Shown: positions 1 through 11,825 of the stretch, piece by piece
Layout of the letters: every line of letters begins with the position of its first letter
How positions within the stretch are numbered: position 1 is the stretch's first letter
From: Owenia fusiformis
Taxonomy: Eukaryota; Annelida; Polychaeta; Sabellida; Oweniidae
Assembly: GCA_903813345.2 (NCBI GenBank)
Contig: CAIIXF020000007.1
Coordinates: 24,723,564 to 24,787,563, forward strand
DNA length: 64,000 bases
Direction of reading: 5' to 3'
Position numbers and translations under genes: made by a program
Notes under the pieces: model-generated
Seen by the model: only the letters and a program-made list of their open reading frames with translations
Database searches by the model: none
What the model was told of the DNA's origin: nothing

Positions 1-1583
1 GAATTAGATATAGATAAGCCACCTGTACGTGTAGACACTACCCTATCAGAAACTCACACTTCTATCTTGGCTTTATCAAGAACACACTTGTCTACTTACC
101 ATGTCTATGGAACATATGTGCCCTGAGTGATAACCCCAATATGTAGACACTACCCTTGAAATTCTCTTATTCAAAATAGTGTGTTAAGTATATACCTCCC
201 AAATTACTATTAATATATGTATCTGGATTGAAGAAAATTCCCAAATCACAAAGAAACATTTTTTTTGGAAAAGTAGATTGATGAATTTGCTAATTTGGTC
301 TCACTTTCAAGTGAAGAAAATAATTTGTCCCATTGAATGCATTTGCTTTGAAATTCCTTCTGAACAACATAACCAAGATTTTCAAGAGAAACAGAGTAAC
401 TACCATTGCTTCAGAATGTGTTTGACGACATGAATGACATAGTTACAAATGATACAGACAAGAAGGACTGAGAGAAGGGATTGACAAAAGATACAAGACA
501 ACAAATGAAAAGGACATGTACATGAGTAGATGAGCCAATCAATGGTGTCTTTTGATATGAGACAATATCAATCAAAGCCAAGGGACTTCAGCATCAACAC
601 AACTTGAGATACAAGTGCTCACCATCTGCCTACTGAATCCAAAGTAAGATAAGACCTTCTGATCTGAGTCAATATCAGAGATCACACACACACACGACAA
701 CAACAATATTCGACATTAACACCTTTGTATATGTACTCCCCAATGATGTAAAAATATCATTTGGACCACGTGTGACAGAAATTTCATCAGCTTATTAATT
801 GATTGTTATAACCATGGAGATGATGTCATAGTGAGAGAACAATAGACATAAGGATCGTTCAATATAATGTTTCTGTTAACGAGACTTAGACTACTCCACC
901 CTGATGGCTTTACCTTATGTGCATGTACTTTCAAGGGCCCAAATGCAAAGTAACACAGAACGTGTCTGAAACTCAACAGGCCAAACCAACTACCATCAAC
1001 ACATCTTTAGACATAAGTGCTCATCATCTGGCAAATGAACCCAAGGTCAGATGCATACCTCAGACTTCAAGCACATTAAGTGGTCCACTACTGGTATGAA
1101 AGGCTGCCATGTGCGCTAATATTATGTTGGTGTATTGGGTATACTCAAGAACACCTTCAATGAGAAGTTCCCGGGTTAGTCTTCCAGGGTCAAAATACAG
1201 AAATCATGAATCCCACTAAAGAGGTAAAGTAGACCAAATATAGGGATACCCAAAGAAGATGTAGCAGAGTCACCATGCATAAAAGATTTTCTCTTGTGGC
1301 GAAGACAAGACTAAGACTTTTCTGATGGACCCACTCAACACAGCCAGATGTATGTATGGCTACCTTCTCAGCTACAACATGATTACCCAGTATAACACCA
1401 GTGTTATGACTTAAAACTGCTAGAATCACTTCATCTGCCTTTTGTTATGAAAACATGCAATACTCTTATACCGATTCATTTAGTCGCACCGTCATCGCCA
1501 TCTGCTTTTTAAAGCCCAATGTCAAGTTTACTGATGGTTGCTCACAAGGCCTTACTTAACTTCTAACCTGTATTTTAACCTCT
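1..1583. other. Unassigned sequence with one internal diverged duplication
   Basis: I recognise no gene here. Short open frames exist on both strands, at 917-1099 plus and 1190-1429 minus, but none has a convincing splice context or a recognisable domain. A roughly 80-base segment is present twice, at 577-656 and 979-1060. A minus-strand donor-like GTAAGT lies near position 80 (plus-strand ACTTACCATG) without a matching exon. Confidence 0.4.
577..1060. repeat. Diverged direct duplication, copies at 577-656 and 979-1060
   Basis: Both copies share the order CATCAACAC, then AAGTGCTC, then CATCTG, then a GAAYCCAA-type stretch. Read on the plus strand, both give S-A-H-H-L, then E-x-K-V-R, and several differences fall in third positions. 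That hints at an old coding origin, such as a transposon exon or a domain duplication. The minus strand also reads partly open in both copies, so the coding strand is uncertain. Confidence 0.4.
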
Positions 1584-2163
1584 TTAAAGGGTGACGCATA
1601 TCATTTAGCAAATCGAACGCTCGTTTCTGGTGTTGCTCACCGTTTAGTATAAAAGGCCCGATCCCGGAATAATACTCAAGGGTTCACAGGTTGGAGGTCG
1701 TTGTGTCAACACCTCTAACTGTTATATAGCATAAGTATATTATAGATCGTCACACATTTATAAAAAGGTGATTTTTATTTTGACAAATCAATTCCACATT
1801 TATGGGTGAAGTTTCAGGATCTTCTATTTGTGTATAATAAGGAAAAATTGGCATCTAAATTTCCCCATAACGTAATAGCACACAGCTTGGCATATGAAAT
1901 ATCCTACAAATGAAACAAAGCAAGACAAACCGGTTTCTAATACAAGGATTTATATTGGCTGTTGTACATGTATTCTTTGAACGCAATCGCCCTTTGGATA
2001 ACGTTTTCAAAATCATTATAAACGGATTACTTTATCTCAAAGACAATTTCAATAAACTGGATTTTACAGAAGTCCCCTTATTTCTAAAAAATGGACTGAT
2101 CCAGTTGATTCGCCTGGAGCCGCCATATTGTTTTTATACGGGATGCTAATCGGAACCCTTTAA
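1584..2163 (+). mobile_element. Family D TTAA element, copy 1 (piggyBac/Kolobok-type non-autonomous)
   Basis: The 580-base unit is nearly identical to 31410-31989; I count about 13 substitutions. Both copies start TTAA-AGGGTGACGC and end GGAACCCT-TTAA. This gives a TTAA target duplication and a short AGGGT/ACCCT terminal inverted repeat. TTAA targets are typical of piggyBac and Kolobok transposons, so this is probably a non-autonomous relative of one of them. A 79-codon open frame (1910-2149) lies inside. Differences between the copies change amino acids more often than not (about five replacement, two silent), so it does not look selected. A TATA-like TATAAAAGG lies near 1649. Confidence 0.8.
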
Positions 2164-2715
2164 GAACATGGTTTATGCAAACAGCCTGTTTATTTTCAAC
2201 AGGAAGGTATTGTTCTTTGATGTGGTATGATAATTAGATGTTATTTAGTCCAAACATGAGCTGTCCCAGAAGCTAAACACATAATATTGTATAAGAGCCT
2301 TTTAATGGGCTTAAAGGGCTATATTTAGCGAAATAAAAACAACAATAAAGTTTTGATGGAAATGAAGCCAGATTTTGAAAAGAAATGTCTTGGTCTTCAG
2401 GAAGTGAATTGCTTTTCACGTCAAGGAAGACACATGACGTTTCCCTCTCATGGTACAAGATGATACGACATCAGTAACACATAACCATATATGGTTCAAT
2501 AACAAAATGCATATCCTATCCTTTTTTTTATCATGCATATCTTATGCATGATAAAAAAAAGTGTATTTCCCGATCACTAATTTGTAAGAAATGACATCCT
2601 GTGTGCCAATATATCTATAATAACATGCCTATCTGTGTACAAAACTAGAGAAATTGGATATCAACGACTCTTTTGGGATGTACTAAACCCATGAGAAAAA
2701 AATCATAACAGTCAT
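2164..2715. other. No gene seen; contains a perfect hairpin at 2522-2560
   Basis: AT-rich sequence without credible exons. The only structured feature is the inverted repeat listed separately. Confidence 0.5.
2522..2560. repeat. Perfect 18-bp-arm hairpin
   Basis: The left arm is eight T followed by ATCATGCATA. The right arm is its exact reverse complement, ending in eight A, and only three bases separate them. It could be a cruciform-forming repeat, a tiny foldback remnant or a transcript hairpin. Nothing nearby indicates a function. Confidence 0.8.
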
Positions 2716-2855
2716 GTTTTGAAATGTAAAATATTGTAAAAAGAGTGAAATCTGCGAGGAATAAAGTAAATGAGTATGTAAATAATACTCTAGATTACAT
2801 AAAAATGCCAGGGAATTAGGCAGTTCATTCAAATTTTAGACAGAAATACTTAGAA
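2716..2855 (+). repeat. Family A module, plus orientation
   Basis: It contains the family landmarks in order: a GAGGAATAAAGTAAA-like core, an AATACTCTAGATT segment, and the end TTCATTCAAATTTTAGACAG. Boundaries are approximate. Confidence 0.75.
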
Positions 2856-4134
2856 TAGCGATGACTACCAGGATTTCTTTTCAGGAATGCAGTATAATGA
2901 TTTGGTGCTTGCTTTTACTCTTGGAAACCAATGTTCTGATAGAAATTGCTGTAGAGGATATTTTCACCAGTCTAATGTACAGGCACAGACATCTACCAAA
3001 TACCAATTCTCCATTCATCTACACGTGACAATTTTATGACGTTTTACTGCAGCAGTGCATGAGACTGAACAGTAGTTCTGGTTTCTTGAATTTCATTAAA
3101 ACTATTATTTCCGAGGTTAATTCTGCATTTAAGATAACATGAAAGATTTATCTAATTCTGAGAATGTTGTGAGAGTAGACATATGTGCCAGGTACTAAAA
3201 CATGCATTTCCTCAGCTATTAACTGCAAACCCTTTTAAACAGGATATAAAATCAAGTTTAATTCAGACAGAAATATCTGAAACTAAACATTTGGTTCTTC
3301 TCTCACTTCTTTCTCAAATTTTTAATGACTTTATAAACTTTGGTTTATATTATACATGTGACATTTTATGTAGTATTTCTCACCTTTCCTTTATCTTCTG
3401 AGGAAATTCCAACGGCCATTAAATTATACAATAAAACTATTGAGATATGAACAATGGTGAACATATTGATAATGAATAAAAATACAACCTTGAAACTCTA
3501 TCTTAAGAATCAAAAATCAATAATAAGGTCATAAAAAATCTTATTCTTCCTGGTTGTATTCAAAACTCAACAAATGTCTAGAAAGTTGAAAAGTAACAAT
3601 AGTACTCCATGAATCTTTTCAAAAACTAAAGAAGCCTCTGTCTCCAAAAGTCTACGTTCATACATAGATGCATATAAAAATTCCAATACATTATATAGGA
3701 AAGACATACTTCTACTAAAATAACAATGTATGTTTAAAAGGCTTTTAGTGTATACCTTTTATATACAGGGGGCAGAATCAATAAAAGCCTTTCAGGAGTT
3801 TCAGGAATTCTTCTGGAGGATTCCTCAAATAAAAATAATAACGAAAAGTACGAAAATTAATAACTCTCACAGATAATTACAGGCACATCATAATTTCACA
3901 AGTTACCTAAGCTACCTTTGTAAAACACCAAAAAATGACAAGATTATCTTTTAAAAATCAAGTTTGTCGTTAATTTATATTTGATGATGTAATTTGATGA
4001 AAAATGCATGATAGTCATCATGTATTTTTATGCCAAGACTGATCAATAATTATATGTAATACACATAAAACTAGAGACCTGGCTAGTTTGTATATTCTCG
4101 TGACAAAAGGATCATGGTGGCCATGCTAATTTAA
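2856..4134. other. No gene seen; AT-rich unassigned sequence
   Basis: Only short open frames occur, for example at 3183-3401, with composition like the surrounding non-coding DNA. No repeat family used in this annotation is recognisable here. Confidence 0.45.
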
Positions 4135-4290
4135 TGGTTTTCTCTCTAAACTTTGCAAGAACCACCTCATTTTCTTGCATTTCCATATAATCTAGAGTGT
4201 TATTTACATGTCTGTTCACTTTATTCCTCGCTTATTCCACTCCTTTCCTCTCTATGCTATGTTTTAAATTTTGACAAAAGAGACACTCTT
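4135..4290 (-). repeat. Family A module, minus orientation
   Basis: It begins TTTCTCTCTAAA and contains TTTTCTTGCATTTCCATA, CTAGAGTGTTATTTACATG and CACTTTATTCCTCGCTTATT. It may pair with the plus-oriented copy at 5975-6115 as the outer arm of a nested inverted structure. Confidence 0.75.
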
Positions 4291-4454
4291 TGTACAGGTA
4301 GGCGGCATTATCAAAGATAGATTTTTTCAGCAGATCTTCCTCAATAATCAATGTGTGAATGAATCTAGTGTTCTGTAGTATTAAGAACCGTATGGATCGT
4401 GTCATAGTGTTTTCTCTACTTGTGTGCCATCTCAGTATGCCTCTCTTAGGATTG

Positions 4455-4570
4455 AATGAGTCCTATTTCTTCTATTTCTATATGATTTAGAGTGTTTTTT
4501 TACTACATGCTTATTCACTTTATTCCTTGCTGGTTCTACTCTTTCATTTTATTTTTTATTTTTCAAAACA
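4455..4570 (-). repeat. Family A module, minus orientation, partial
   Basis: It contains TTTCTATATGATTTAGAGTG and TTCACTTTATTCCTTGCTGG. The outer end is degraded. It could be the inner partner of the plus copy at 5350-5500. Confidence 0.65.
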
Positions 4571-5349
4571 GATGGGGCAAAACAAAGGATAGCCACCAAA
4601 CCATTGTTTTGTAAAAACTAGGCCATTTGGGAAAAATTTAGATATTTTACAATATGATTACTTAACTAAGGAGAGAGCATCATTGTCTTGTGAAAAAATA
4701 AAGGCACTACACTTATTTTGTAAAATGAAGACACTGTACATATGCCATTATTTTGTATGCAAAGTGGTTGACAGAATCAATAAAGTGGATTAGGAGTCGT
4801 AAACGTTGAGTTAACCGGATTATACCTTTTCAACACTACTTGTATAAACATTACAACGGAGCCAGGTCTCGGTCATTGATCTTACGTCGTCTCACAAAAA
4901 TATCTAATTTTATGACATTGCATTGTTTTGCTAATTTTGACAAAGTGTCCTGTGAAATTAATGACTTGGGGAAATGTCTTGGGGAAATACAAATACATGA
5001 TGAATCCAAGCAAATGAAGACCTGTAAACCATAGAAAATTCATCTTTTGATAATACTCACAACAACATTTTACTAATTATGTATTCCATGTACAGGTTAC
5101 TCCTACTACAAAACTGCATCGAAACTTATCAAGGTCATTTCCTGGCATAAAAAATTACTCGAGTTCAAATCTATCGGAAGTTAATTACGGAATCTCGAAA
5201 ATCAAAAATTGCAATCTCAACTTGGAAATTGGCAAATAATTCCAAGAGCCAGTTGCTGAAGTAACATTTGTTCCATGATGAACAACATGATTTGTTTGTT
5301 AGAGTATTTTACCAAATCTACAATGGATCACATTGACTTCCCTGAGAAA
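4571..5349. other. No gene seen; interior between inverted family A copies
   Basis: A 64-codon open frame at 4840-5034 has no recognisable domain or splice context. The stretch is flanked by oppositely oriented family A modules, so it may be the interior of an old large foldback element. Confidence 0.4.
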
Positions 5350-5500
5350 ATATGGCATGATGGTCATTTTAAAATGAAAAACTGATGGGGAAAGAGTGGA
5401 ATCAGCAAGGAATAAAGTGAACAGGCATGAAGTTGATACTCTAAATTGTGTAGAAATTCAAGAAAATAAGCATGTTCATTCAAATTTTAGAGAGAAAACT
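5350..5500 (+). repeat. Family A module, plus orientation
   Basis: It contains AATCAGCAAGGAATAAAGTG, ACTCTAAATTGTGTAGAAAT and the end TTCATTCAAATTTTAGAGAG. Confidence 0.8.
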
Positions 5501-5974
5501 AGTGGAGTATGTGTGACTGAGAGAGAAAATTTGTAATTCCAATATCAATAGATAGTGAGAGTGACACTTGAATGGCTATTGCAATGCTGATTGAGGGTAT
5601 AAAGTAATGTCATAGTGACAGATATTTTGATATCCTTATAGAAACTGTCAAAGATATCCCCAAGATTTCACTCTATGAACAATTAATAAAAATCAGGCAT
5701 TGTCTCATATTCCCGTTATACACTGGTTATTAGAGCCTCGCAACACATATTGCAAGATATAGTATACTGTCTCACAAGTTATCATTCAGAGATAACCCAA
5801 CTTAAAGGACCAAAAGGTAGAAATACTGTATATGTGTTGTTACAAAAATCATTTGTTTATTTTCTGATTCACTGACAGTAACTTCTGCAATGCATTAAAA
5901 AACAGTTTTCCAAGGATGACTGATTACAATATGGTCTTTGCAGAGTTCTAAAGCCAGCCAATAAGAAACATATC
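5501..5974. other. No gene seen between two plus-oriented family A copies
   Basis: AT-rich sequence with no open frame of note and no recognised repeat. Confidence 0.4.
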
Positions 5975-6115
5975 GTAATGGTCATATTTCAAAGTACAAA
6001 ATAGAGAGTAAAAGAATGGAATTAGCAAGGAATAATGTAATCGGGCATGTAGTCAACACTCTTAATTGTATAGAAATATCAGAAAATCAAGAAGTTTATT
6101 CAAATTTTAAAGAAA
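5975..6115 (+). repeat. Family A module, plus orientation
   Basis: It contains GGAATTAGCAAGGAATAATG, ACTCTTAATTGTATAGAAAT and TTATTCAAATTTTAAAGAAA. Confidence 0.75.
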
Positions 6116-6576
6116 AATAGAAGTGTAATGATACAACCAATTTTTTGATGTGGGCACTATCGGCTTAACTCAATCAGGAATTAGGACTAATATGACTTCT
6201 TATTGGTTTAGTGACACAGACTTATTGGCACCAAGCCTTTCTCCGACATACAAATTCAATCTAACTTCCAAGCTGTCAATTAACCAATCAAAAGCTATCA
6301 AACAATATTTATGCAAATGAGATTAAATTCCCATAATCCCAGTCAACATTAGAAGAACAAAATGAAATTATAAGAAACGATTGATGTTATCTCTTAGGCC
6401 AAAACAAATATAAAGAGTGCATATGTATTTGCAATATACAGTACGAAGAAAGAATTATGTCAGTTCAATATAAGGTCTTTAAAAACAGAAACATAAGCTG
6501 AACTCAAATCTCAAATTACAATAAATCATATGTGCGGGCCGGCTATTATCAAAGTAACAGAGAGGAACTAACATAT
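6116..6576. other. No gene seen; unassigned sequence
   Basis: Unassigned AT-rich sequence between a family A copy and a family C element. No exon or repeat is recognised. Confidence 0.4.
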
Positions 6577-6585
6577 GAATCTTTT

Positions 6586-6695
6586 TAGTCTCGCTACAAG
6601 CCACTGTGACCCCCTCTTCTGACTGCATGCCCTCTTACACTTGAGGGGAGGTATGTAGTGGTGTGTGGGGGATCACAGGGTTTGCAGCTAGACTA
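6586..6695. mobile_element. Family C MITE (TAGTCT termini) with perfect 9-bp TSD
   Basis: The 110-bp element begins TAGTCTCGCTACAAGCC and ends GGTTTGCAGCTAGACTA, which are near-complementary, and the inverted match extends further inward. GAATCTTTT flanks it on both sides (6577-6585 and 6696-6704), an exact 9-bp target duplication. Nine-base duplications fit Mutator-like or Merlin-type transposases, but no transposase is present, so the superfamily is inferred. Other family C copies lie at 25778, 32790 and 42678. Confidence 0.85.
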
Positions 6696-6704
6696 GAATC
6701 TTTT

Positions 6705-8029
6705 GAGTCTATACAAGTCTTCAGTCTCTCATGGGACAAAATAATGCAATACGTACTACTTGATTAACCTGTACAGACAAAGGCTAAATTCACATTTGTG
6801 TTGTCTGTCAATCTGCATTACCGAAATTATATCAGAATATTGGTTATTTTCACCAGAGGGACTCGCTTAACAAGATGTGAGCAATTATTATCTAATGAAG
6901 AATAATATGCCAAATAGGAAACTAAAACCTACACTTTTACAATAAGTAATGTACATACTTGAGGTCTTGCATCAAGGCTATTAATGCTCAACATCAACCA
7001 CCCCTACTCCCATATCCTCCCCACTCCTCCCCACCCATCCCCACCCCTCCCATACCCCTATTTGCTCAATTAAAGTAACAAAATGAAATTGTTGGAAAGG
7101 GCATAAAGGGTAAGTCCGGCTAAGTAGAATATTGCTAAGGTAGACCAAATGTATCAGTCCCAGGTGAAGCAACATTATACTAACTCCATTAACTCTACAC
7201 CTGATTCTGGCGCCAAAACTCCTCCAACATATTACCTAACAGATGATCCTTATTTTTGTTATGGAGAAGTCAGGTAAAACAATCTTTAATCATCATAAAT
7301 ATAAAGATGACCCTAAATTAAACCCTTACAGGTATTTTTCAAGCTTAAAAAAAGAAATAAAATATTGTTTGATTAATATTTACCTGAGAGGTTACAAACT
7401 TTTTTGGCAGATTATGATTTTTGGCTTCTGGGTGTGAGTGATGGACATTTTAGAGTGAATTATTAGTACTAGTATGTTAAATCTTTTCTTATCAAATTCA
7501 AGAAAACTTGAAATCCTTAGTTAGGAGTTCTGAAAACAGGCAAAATGAATGATAAAAATTAACAAGAGGCAAAATTCACAGTTGTGATATTCCTCAACAC
7601 AACAGGCAATTTTTGTAAAAATGACTGAAGAAAAAAACATGTTGCTTATTAAACCCCTGAATAAGCAAAATTATAACAATAAATAGAAATAACATTCCAG
7701 ACATAACAGTTTTCCTATTTTTTTACAATTTCTCAGTTTTTTTGCCATTTTGTGACTAGACTACATATGTTGAATAAAATCTTGATGTGCCAAACAAAAC
7801 TCTTCGATCACGAGAGCACTTAAAATCATTTTTAATTCTCCCACAAAAATGTTCCACAAAGTGCATTATTTCTCTGGTTTTCTAAAACATGTAAACCCTA
7901 ACATAAACATATCAAATGTGAAAATGAGAGTAACATAATACTTTAGAACAACTCTCAAAATCTAAACTTCTTTTTCAGACTTTGAAGTTTTTCTGCCATG
8001 TGTATCCTAATTTGAGGTGTAAAGTAAGG
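6705..8029. other. No gene seen; includes a C-rich simple stretch near 7005-7050
   Basis: A strand-biased run of CCCC with interspersed A and T occurs at about 7005-7050. The rest is AT-rich and unassigned. A donor-like GGGTAAGTC at 7108 has no open exon upstream in a usable frame. Confidence 0.4.
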
Positions 8030-8900
8030 AGATCTGATATCCATCCCGAAAAAAACGTCACTCGAGAAACCATTTCACGCTTTTCTCTTCAAATTACCCG
8101 ACTTCCAATATTTCAATATCATAGATAGTGCAGAGATTGAATTTGTATACTTAATTTCTTGCCAATACTCCTATTCGCGATAAGAGTTCAGGTGCTAATT
8201 TACATAAATATCTCCCATGATGCATCGCTTTGGAAGGGACAAATTTTCATTGGCCCGCCGAACGAGTCGATTACTCTGAACGTTTCTCAGCTTCTGATCT
8301 TCCATCAGCCCTCAAGCATAGTTATATAATCCAATCTATTCAATAATCAGAAAGATAATCGGAGATTCAAAGTAACATTATTTATATTTTTTCTATCTTC
8401 GATGGCGTCTGAGCAATTTCTTGGATATCAGTGACGTCACTTGAATTGGACGGCATTTTCAACTACAGATTTCTTCGGATTTGGGGATAATAGTTCAAAA
8501 AGCTTTGTCATATATCTTAATTGCATACATACCTATCGTTTGTGCAAATGAAACTCTGCATAAATGTTTAATAGAGTCGCAGTGCGGCATCGAAAATAGC
8601 ACCCCTGTGTAATCCAATGGGAAAGAACCCGGATGTAGACGAAGTTGTACCATACATGAGAGCTCTTCAAACGGGAAGTAGCTAAACTGAACGAAATTAA
8701 ACGTTATCGCGTATTGGTATATTCCTCTCATTTTCGTTATTTTCTCATACAAAAATATGGAAATCATGATTTTGAATTTACGGGAAAGTAAGTATATATG
8801 ATGCATATCAGCTAAGCTGGATTTCATTAGAAGCAAATTCACAACAAAATACAACTTTTGATATTTTTGTGATATTTTTCCTAAAAACAAAATCAGTCTT
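8030..8900. promoter_or_regulatory. CpG-rich, non-repetitive patch with a full CRE; candidate regulatory region
   Basis: CpG dinucleotides are common here (well over a dozen in 8400-8720), whereas the surrounding DNA is CpG-poor. No transposon family is recognised. A perfect palindromic CRE, TGACGTCA, lies at 8432-8439. A CACGCTTTTC stretch and several TCG-containing motifs surround it. A 131-codon minus-strand open frame (8495-8890) has no recognisable domain and is probably chance. By analogy with unmethylated promoters in CpG-depleted genomes this could be a promoter or enhancer. That is inference, since no transcript evidence exists here. Confidence 0.4.
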
Positions 8901-9424
8901 TGATGACATCAGATAGGGAGCAGGCATAGTTCAACGTTCTACATATTGGTCAATTATTCCCTCGTGGGCAATTAGACAGGTGAAAGCTAGACAGGTATTT
9001 TATTAATTAAAGGTATGAGGTTAACAAAGGTGACCATTCGCCCCCTCATTGTTTACAATGAAGTACAAAAAAGAGTGCTGTTTTATACCAGATGTTTTCT
9101 GCTGTTTCAATATTTCTACAACTAAACTATAATAATTATAGATACATTTAATAATCTCTAAACATGTATGTAAAAGGAAGTATCCTGTTTCAAATCCCTG
9201 ACATTATCAATATGATTCAGTAAAATTAGTATTCAATTTGACTTGTATAAAATTTGAACAGATGGTTGCTTCATTTTCTTACGTATTGGAAAACAATCTA
9301 GTTATGTAACCTGCATCAATATTTCATGATATATGACCACTAATCCCTTTACATTATGCAGTATTTATAAATTGATTGAATCATAATTCCTATGTCAAAT
9401 ATTCCTCCCCGATGAACATGATTT
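8901..9424. other. No gene seen
   Basis: AT-rich unassigned sequence between the CpG-rich patch and a family A copy. Confidence 0.4.
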
Positions 9425-9570
9425 TACAAAATTTCTCTCAAATTTTGAATAAACTGCTCCATTTTCTTGCATTTCTATACAATTTAGAGTGTAAACTACA
9501 TGCCAGTTTACTTTATCTCTTGCTAATTTCACACATTTCTTCTCTTTTTACATTTTAAAATATGACCGAT
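9425..9570 (-). repeat. Family A module, minus orientation
   Basis: It contains TTTGAATAAACTGCTCCATT, TTGCATTTCTATACAATTTA, ATGCCAGTTTACTTTATCTC and TTGCTAATTTCACACATTTC. With the plus copy at 10635 it could define a 1.4-kb inverted-ended element. Confidence 0.8.
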
Positions 9571-10634
9571 CGTGACATTTTTCTGACAATATGCCATTTC
9601 GTAAGAAATTAAGGCAAGAGAACAAAGAATGAAAATTATGATGCATCACTGACTCATTGGTCAACCAATAACATAACATAACCAAGATAAGATAGGGAAA
9701 CTGTCATCTCTGGTCCAAAAATGCCACAGCCACAGAAAACACCATACATGTGATAAATGATTAATAGAGACAGATAGAGTCCCTCAAGTTAAGGTAGTAT
9801 TCACGAATTCAACTGCTGGCTGATGGTTTAACCAACCCTTTTTATAGCCAACTCGATTAAATATAAATGGTACAGACAAATATAGCGGTAGGTTATTTAT
9901 ATCTAAATGAGTTGGCAATAAAGTACTAGATTAATACATCAACGAGCAATTGAATTTGCAAATGCTACCTTAGTCATTTCTTGAGGCTGTCAGTTGGACT
10001 GTACATTTCCATAATTTGGCTATTATGTCCAAAAGTTTGCATGTGAGTAGTTGAGAAATATGGGATACCAACTCAATGGACATAATACGGATTATAGGAT
10101 TAGACATATGTAAAATGTTTTGTAGTGGACAAGACTATTACATTAAGCCAACACATGGTGAAATTCTCATAAAATCAATGCTTTATATGTATCTGAATTC
10201 CAACATTTCTCTTTGATCTTTTGAGTATCTATTCTTTCTTTCTGGAATATTAGATTGCAATTTAGATTGCAATTTAGAATGCTCGTTTTACGCCTATTTA
10301 TTACTTAATTTCTTACTGTCTCACTTTATATCCTGTTTGACATTAAAAATCCACCGATAGATATTTTTTTCGAGGAGTTTAAGAGAGACTCTTCAGTGTT
10401 TGAATTTCAATTTCATTGAAGGGAGTCGATTTTTCAAGTTGTCGTGATTATTACGTTCGACTCAATCAAAGGAATTTGATTTGTTACAAATTTTGCCAAT
10501 TATACTCTTTGAACATTGCGATAGAAGAAACTGATCAACTTAACAATCTGGATGTTTTTATAGATTTTTATATTTTTATGGATGATACAACACTCTACAA
10601 GTGGTACCTAATTACACTCTACTTCAAAAGAAAT
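9571..10634. other. No gene seen; interior between inverted family A copies
   Basis: A short tandem duplication of TTTAGATTGCAA occurs near 10250-10280. A 75-codon open frame at 10416-10643 runs into family A sequence and is not credible as a gene. Confidence 0.4.
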
Positions 10635-10800
10635 AATTCATGACAGTTGCATTTTAGAATGCAAAATAGAGAACAAAGGAGTCAAATTAGCAAGGAATAA
10701 AGTAAACAGGCATGTAGCAAACACTCAGAATTGTAAAGAAATGCAAAAAAATCAGACAGTTCATTCAAATTTTAAAGAGAAAAAGTACATAATAAGCATG
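10635..10800 (+). repeat. Family A module, plus orientation, well preserved
   Basis: It contains GTCAAATTAGCAAGGAATAA, AGTAAACAGGCATGTAGC, TTGTAAAGAAATGCAAAAAA and TTCATTCAAATTTTAAAGAG, followed by an AATAAGCATGA outer end that also follows other copies. Confidence 0.85.
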
Positions 10801-11419
10801 AACAACTTGTAGATTTTCTCGAAGGGATTCCACCCGGAGGTATAATATCACACCTTTTGAACAATACACAATTTGTAAAGAAAAAACAAATTATCCGTAT
10901 AAAAGGTATAAACTGCTGGACTACAGTTTCCTGATAATGTGTGAATGATGTCTAAATGCGTTATGATGAATAGGCAAGTACTGAAGAGAATCCAATGGCG
11001 CCAGATTTGAATAGATCTATGATCAATATGTCTGGGATTACAAAGGGAGATGGGAAAAAACAATAGATTTTCAGTCTGAAGTATCCGCTTTCTGGTAAGA
11101 TAAACACAATCTCAAACCCTCGGCAGAACTTTCAAATTCTTCATTTTTCTACCTTAAAATATATTAAAAATATATGAAGACCCTGATAAACACTCAGTTA
11201 TATCCTAACAAAGGTTACTCACCAATATCACAATGATAACCACTTTTTATCTAAAGCAGCGAGATATGTAACATTTTTATATTACTTGAAAAATGTTTGG
11301 GGGCATTAATATAGTTCAGAGGCTATGAGCACTTACAATATTTATCCATCCATCGCCCCAATCTATACTACTAACGACAATAGACATGAAACAACCCATC
11401 AGAAAAATATCACACTTAT
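10801..11419. other. No gene seen
   Basis: A minus-strand donor-like GTAAGTGC lies near 11330-11338 (plus-strand ACTTAC). The upstream minus-strand sequence is open for a short distance, but there is no good acceptor, so I do not call an exon. Confidence 0.35.
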
Positions 11420-11545
11420 TTTTTTAAATGTGAAATAAAGTTAAATAGATTGGAATCGGCAAGGAGTAAACCAAAAGAGGTTGTATTCAGCACTCTAAAG
11501 TATATATATTGCATTGAAATTAGGAACATAATTTAAATTAAAGAT
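11420..11545 (+). repeat. Family A module, plus orientation, degenerate
   Basis: It keeps GGAATCGGCAAGGAGTAAAC, GCACTCTAAAGT and a weakly matching 3' end. Confidence 0.55.
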
Positions 11546-11724
11546 AGAAATAGTCAGAGTGATGTTTTAGGAATAGGTATAACTAAAAACAACAGACGTG
11601 AGACAATGGTATTACTATTATACGATAAGTTTGTGTTGTACGATAAGTGTAGTATTGTATATTGAGTACTAATTTGAACCTATGACTAAAATTCCATTCT
11701 TTGAAAGTCTTGTTTTTTGCTATC

Positions 11725-11825
11725 AGAAAAGAAAGGTTTAAATTTAGCGAGGAATAAAGTATACAAAAATATAGTCTATATTCTTAATAACACAAAAATA
11801 CCACAAAATTCAACCTTACTCCTAA
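11725..11825 (+). repeat. Family A module, plus orientation, degenerate
   Basis: It keeps TTTAGCGAGGAATAAAGTAT and a TCTTAATAACACAAAAATAC stretch corresponding to the family middle. The outer end is lost. Confidence 0.5.

Noticed and set aside
81-110. Minus-strand donor ATG-GTAAGT
   Set aside because: No open exon with an acceptor of usable strength lies upstream of it.
1640-1710. RNA polymerase III promoter or tRNA-derived head in family D
   Set aside because: Copy 2 has GGTTCGAGATC, which resembles a B box, but copy 1 does not keep it (GGTTGGAGGTC) and no A box is found at the right distance.
1910-2149. 79-codon gene in family D, also at 31736-31975
   Set aside because: Most differences between the two copies change amino acids, and the frame matches no transposase. 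It is probably chance inside a non-autonomous element.
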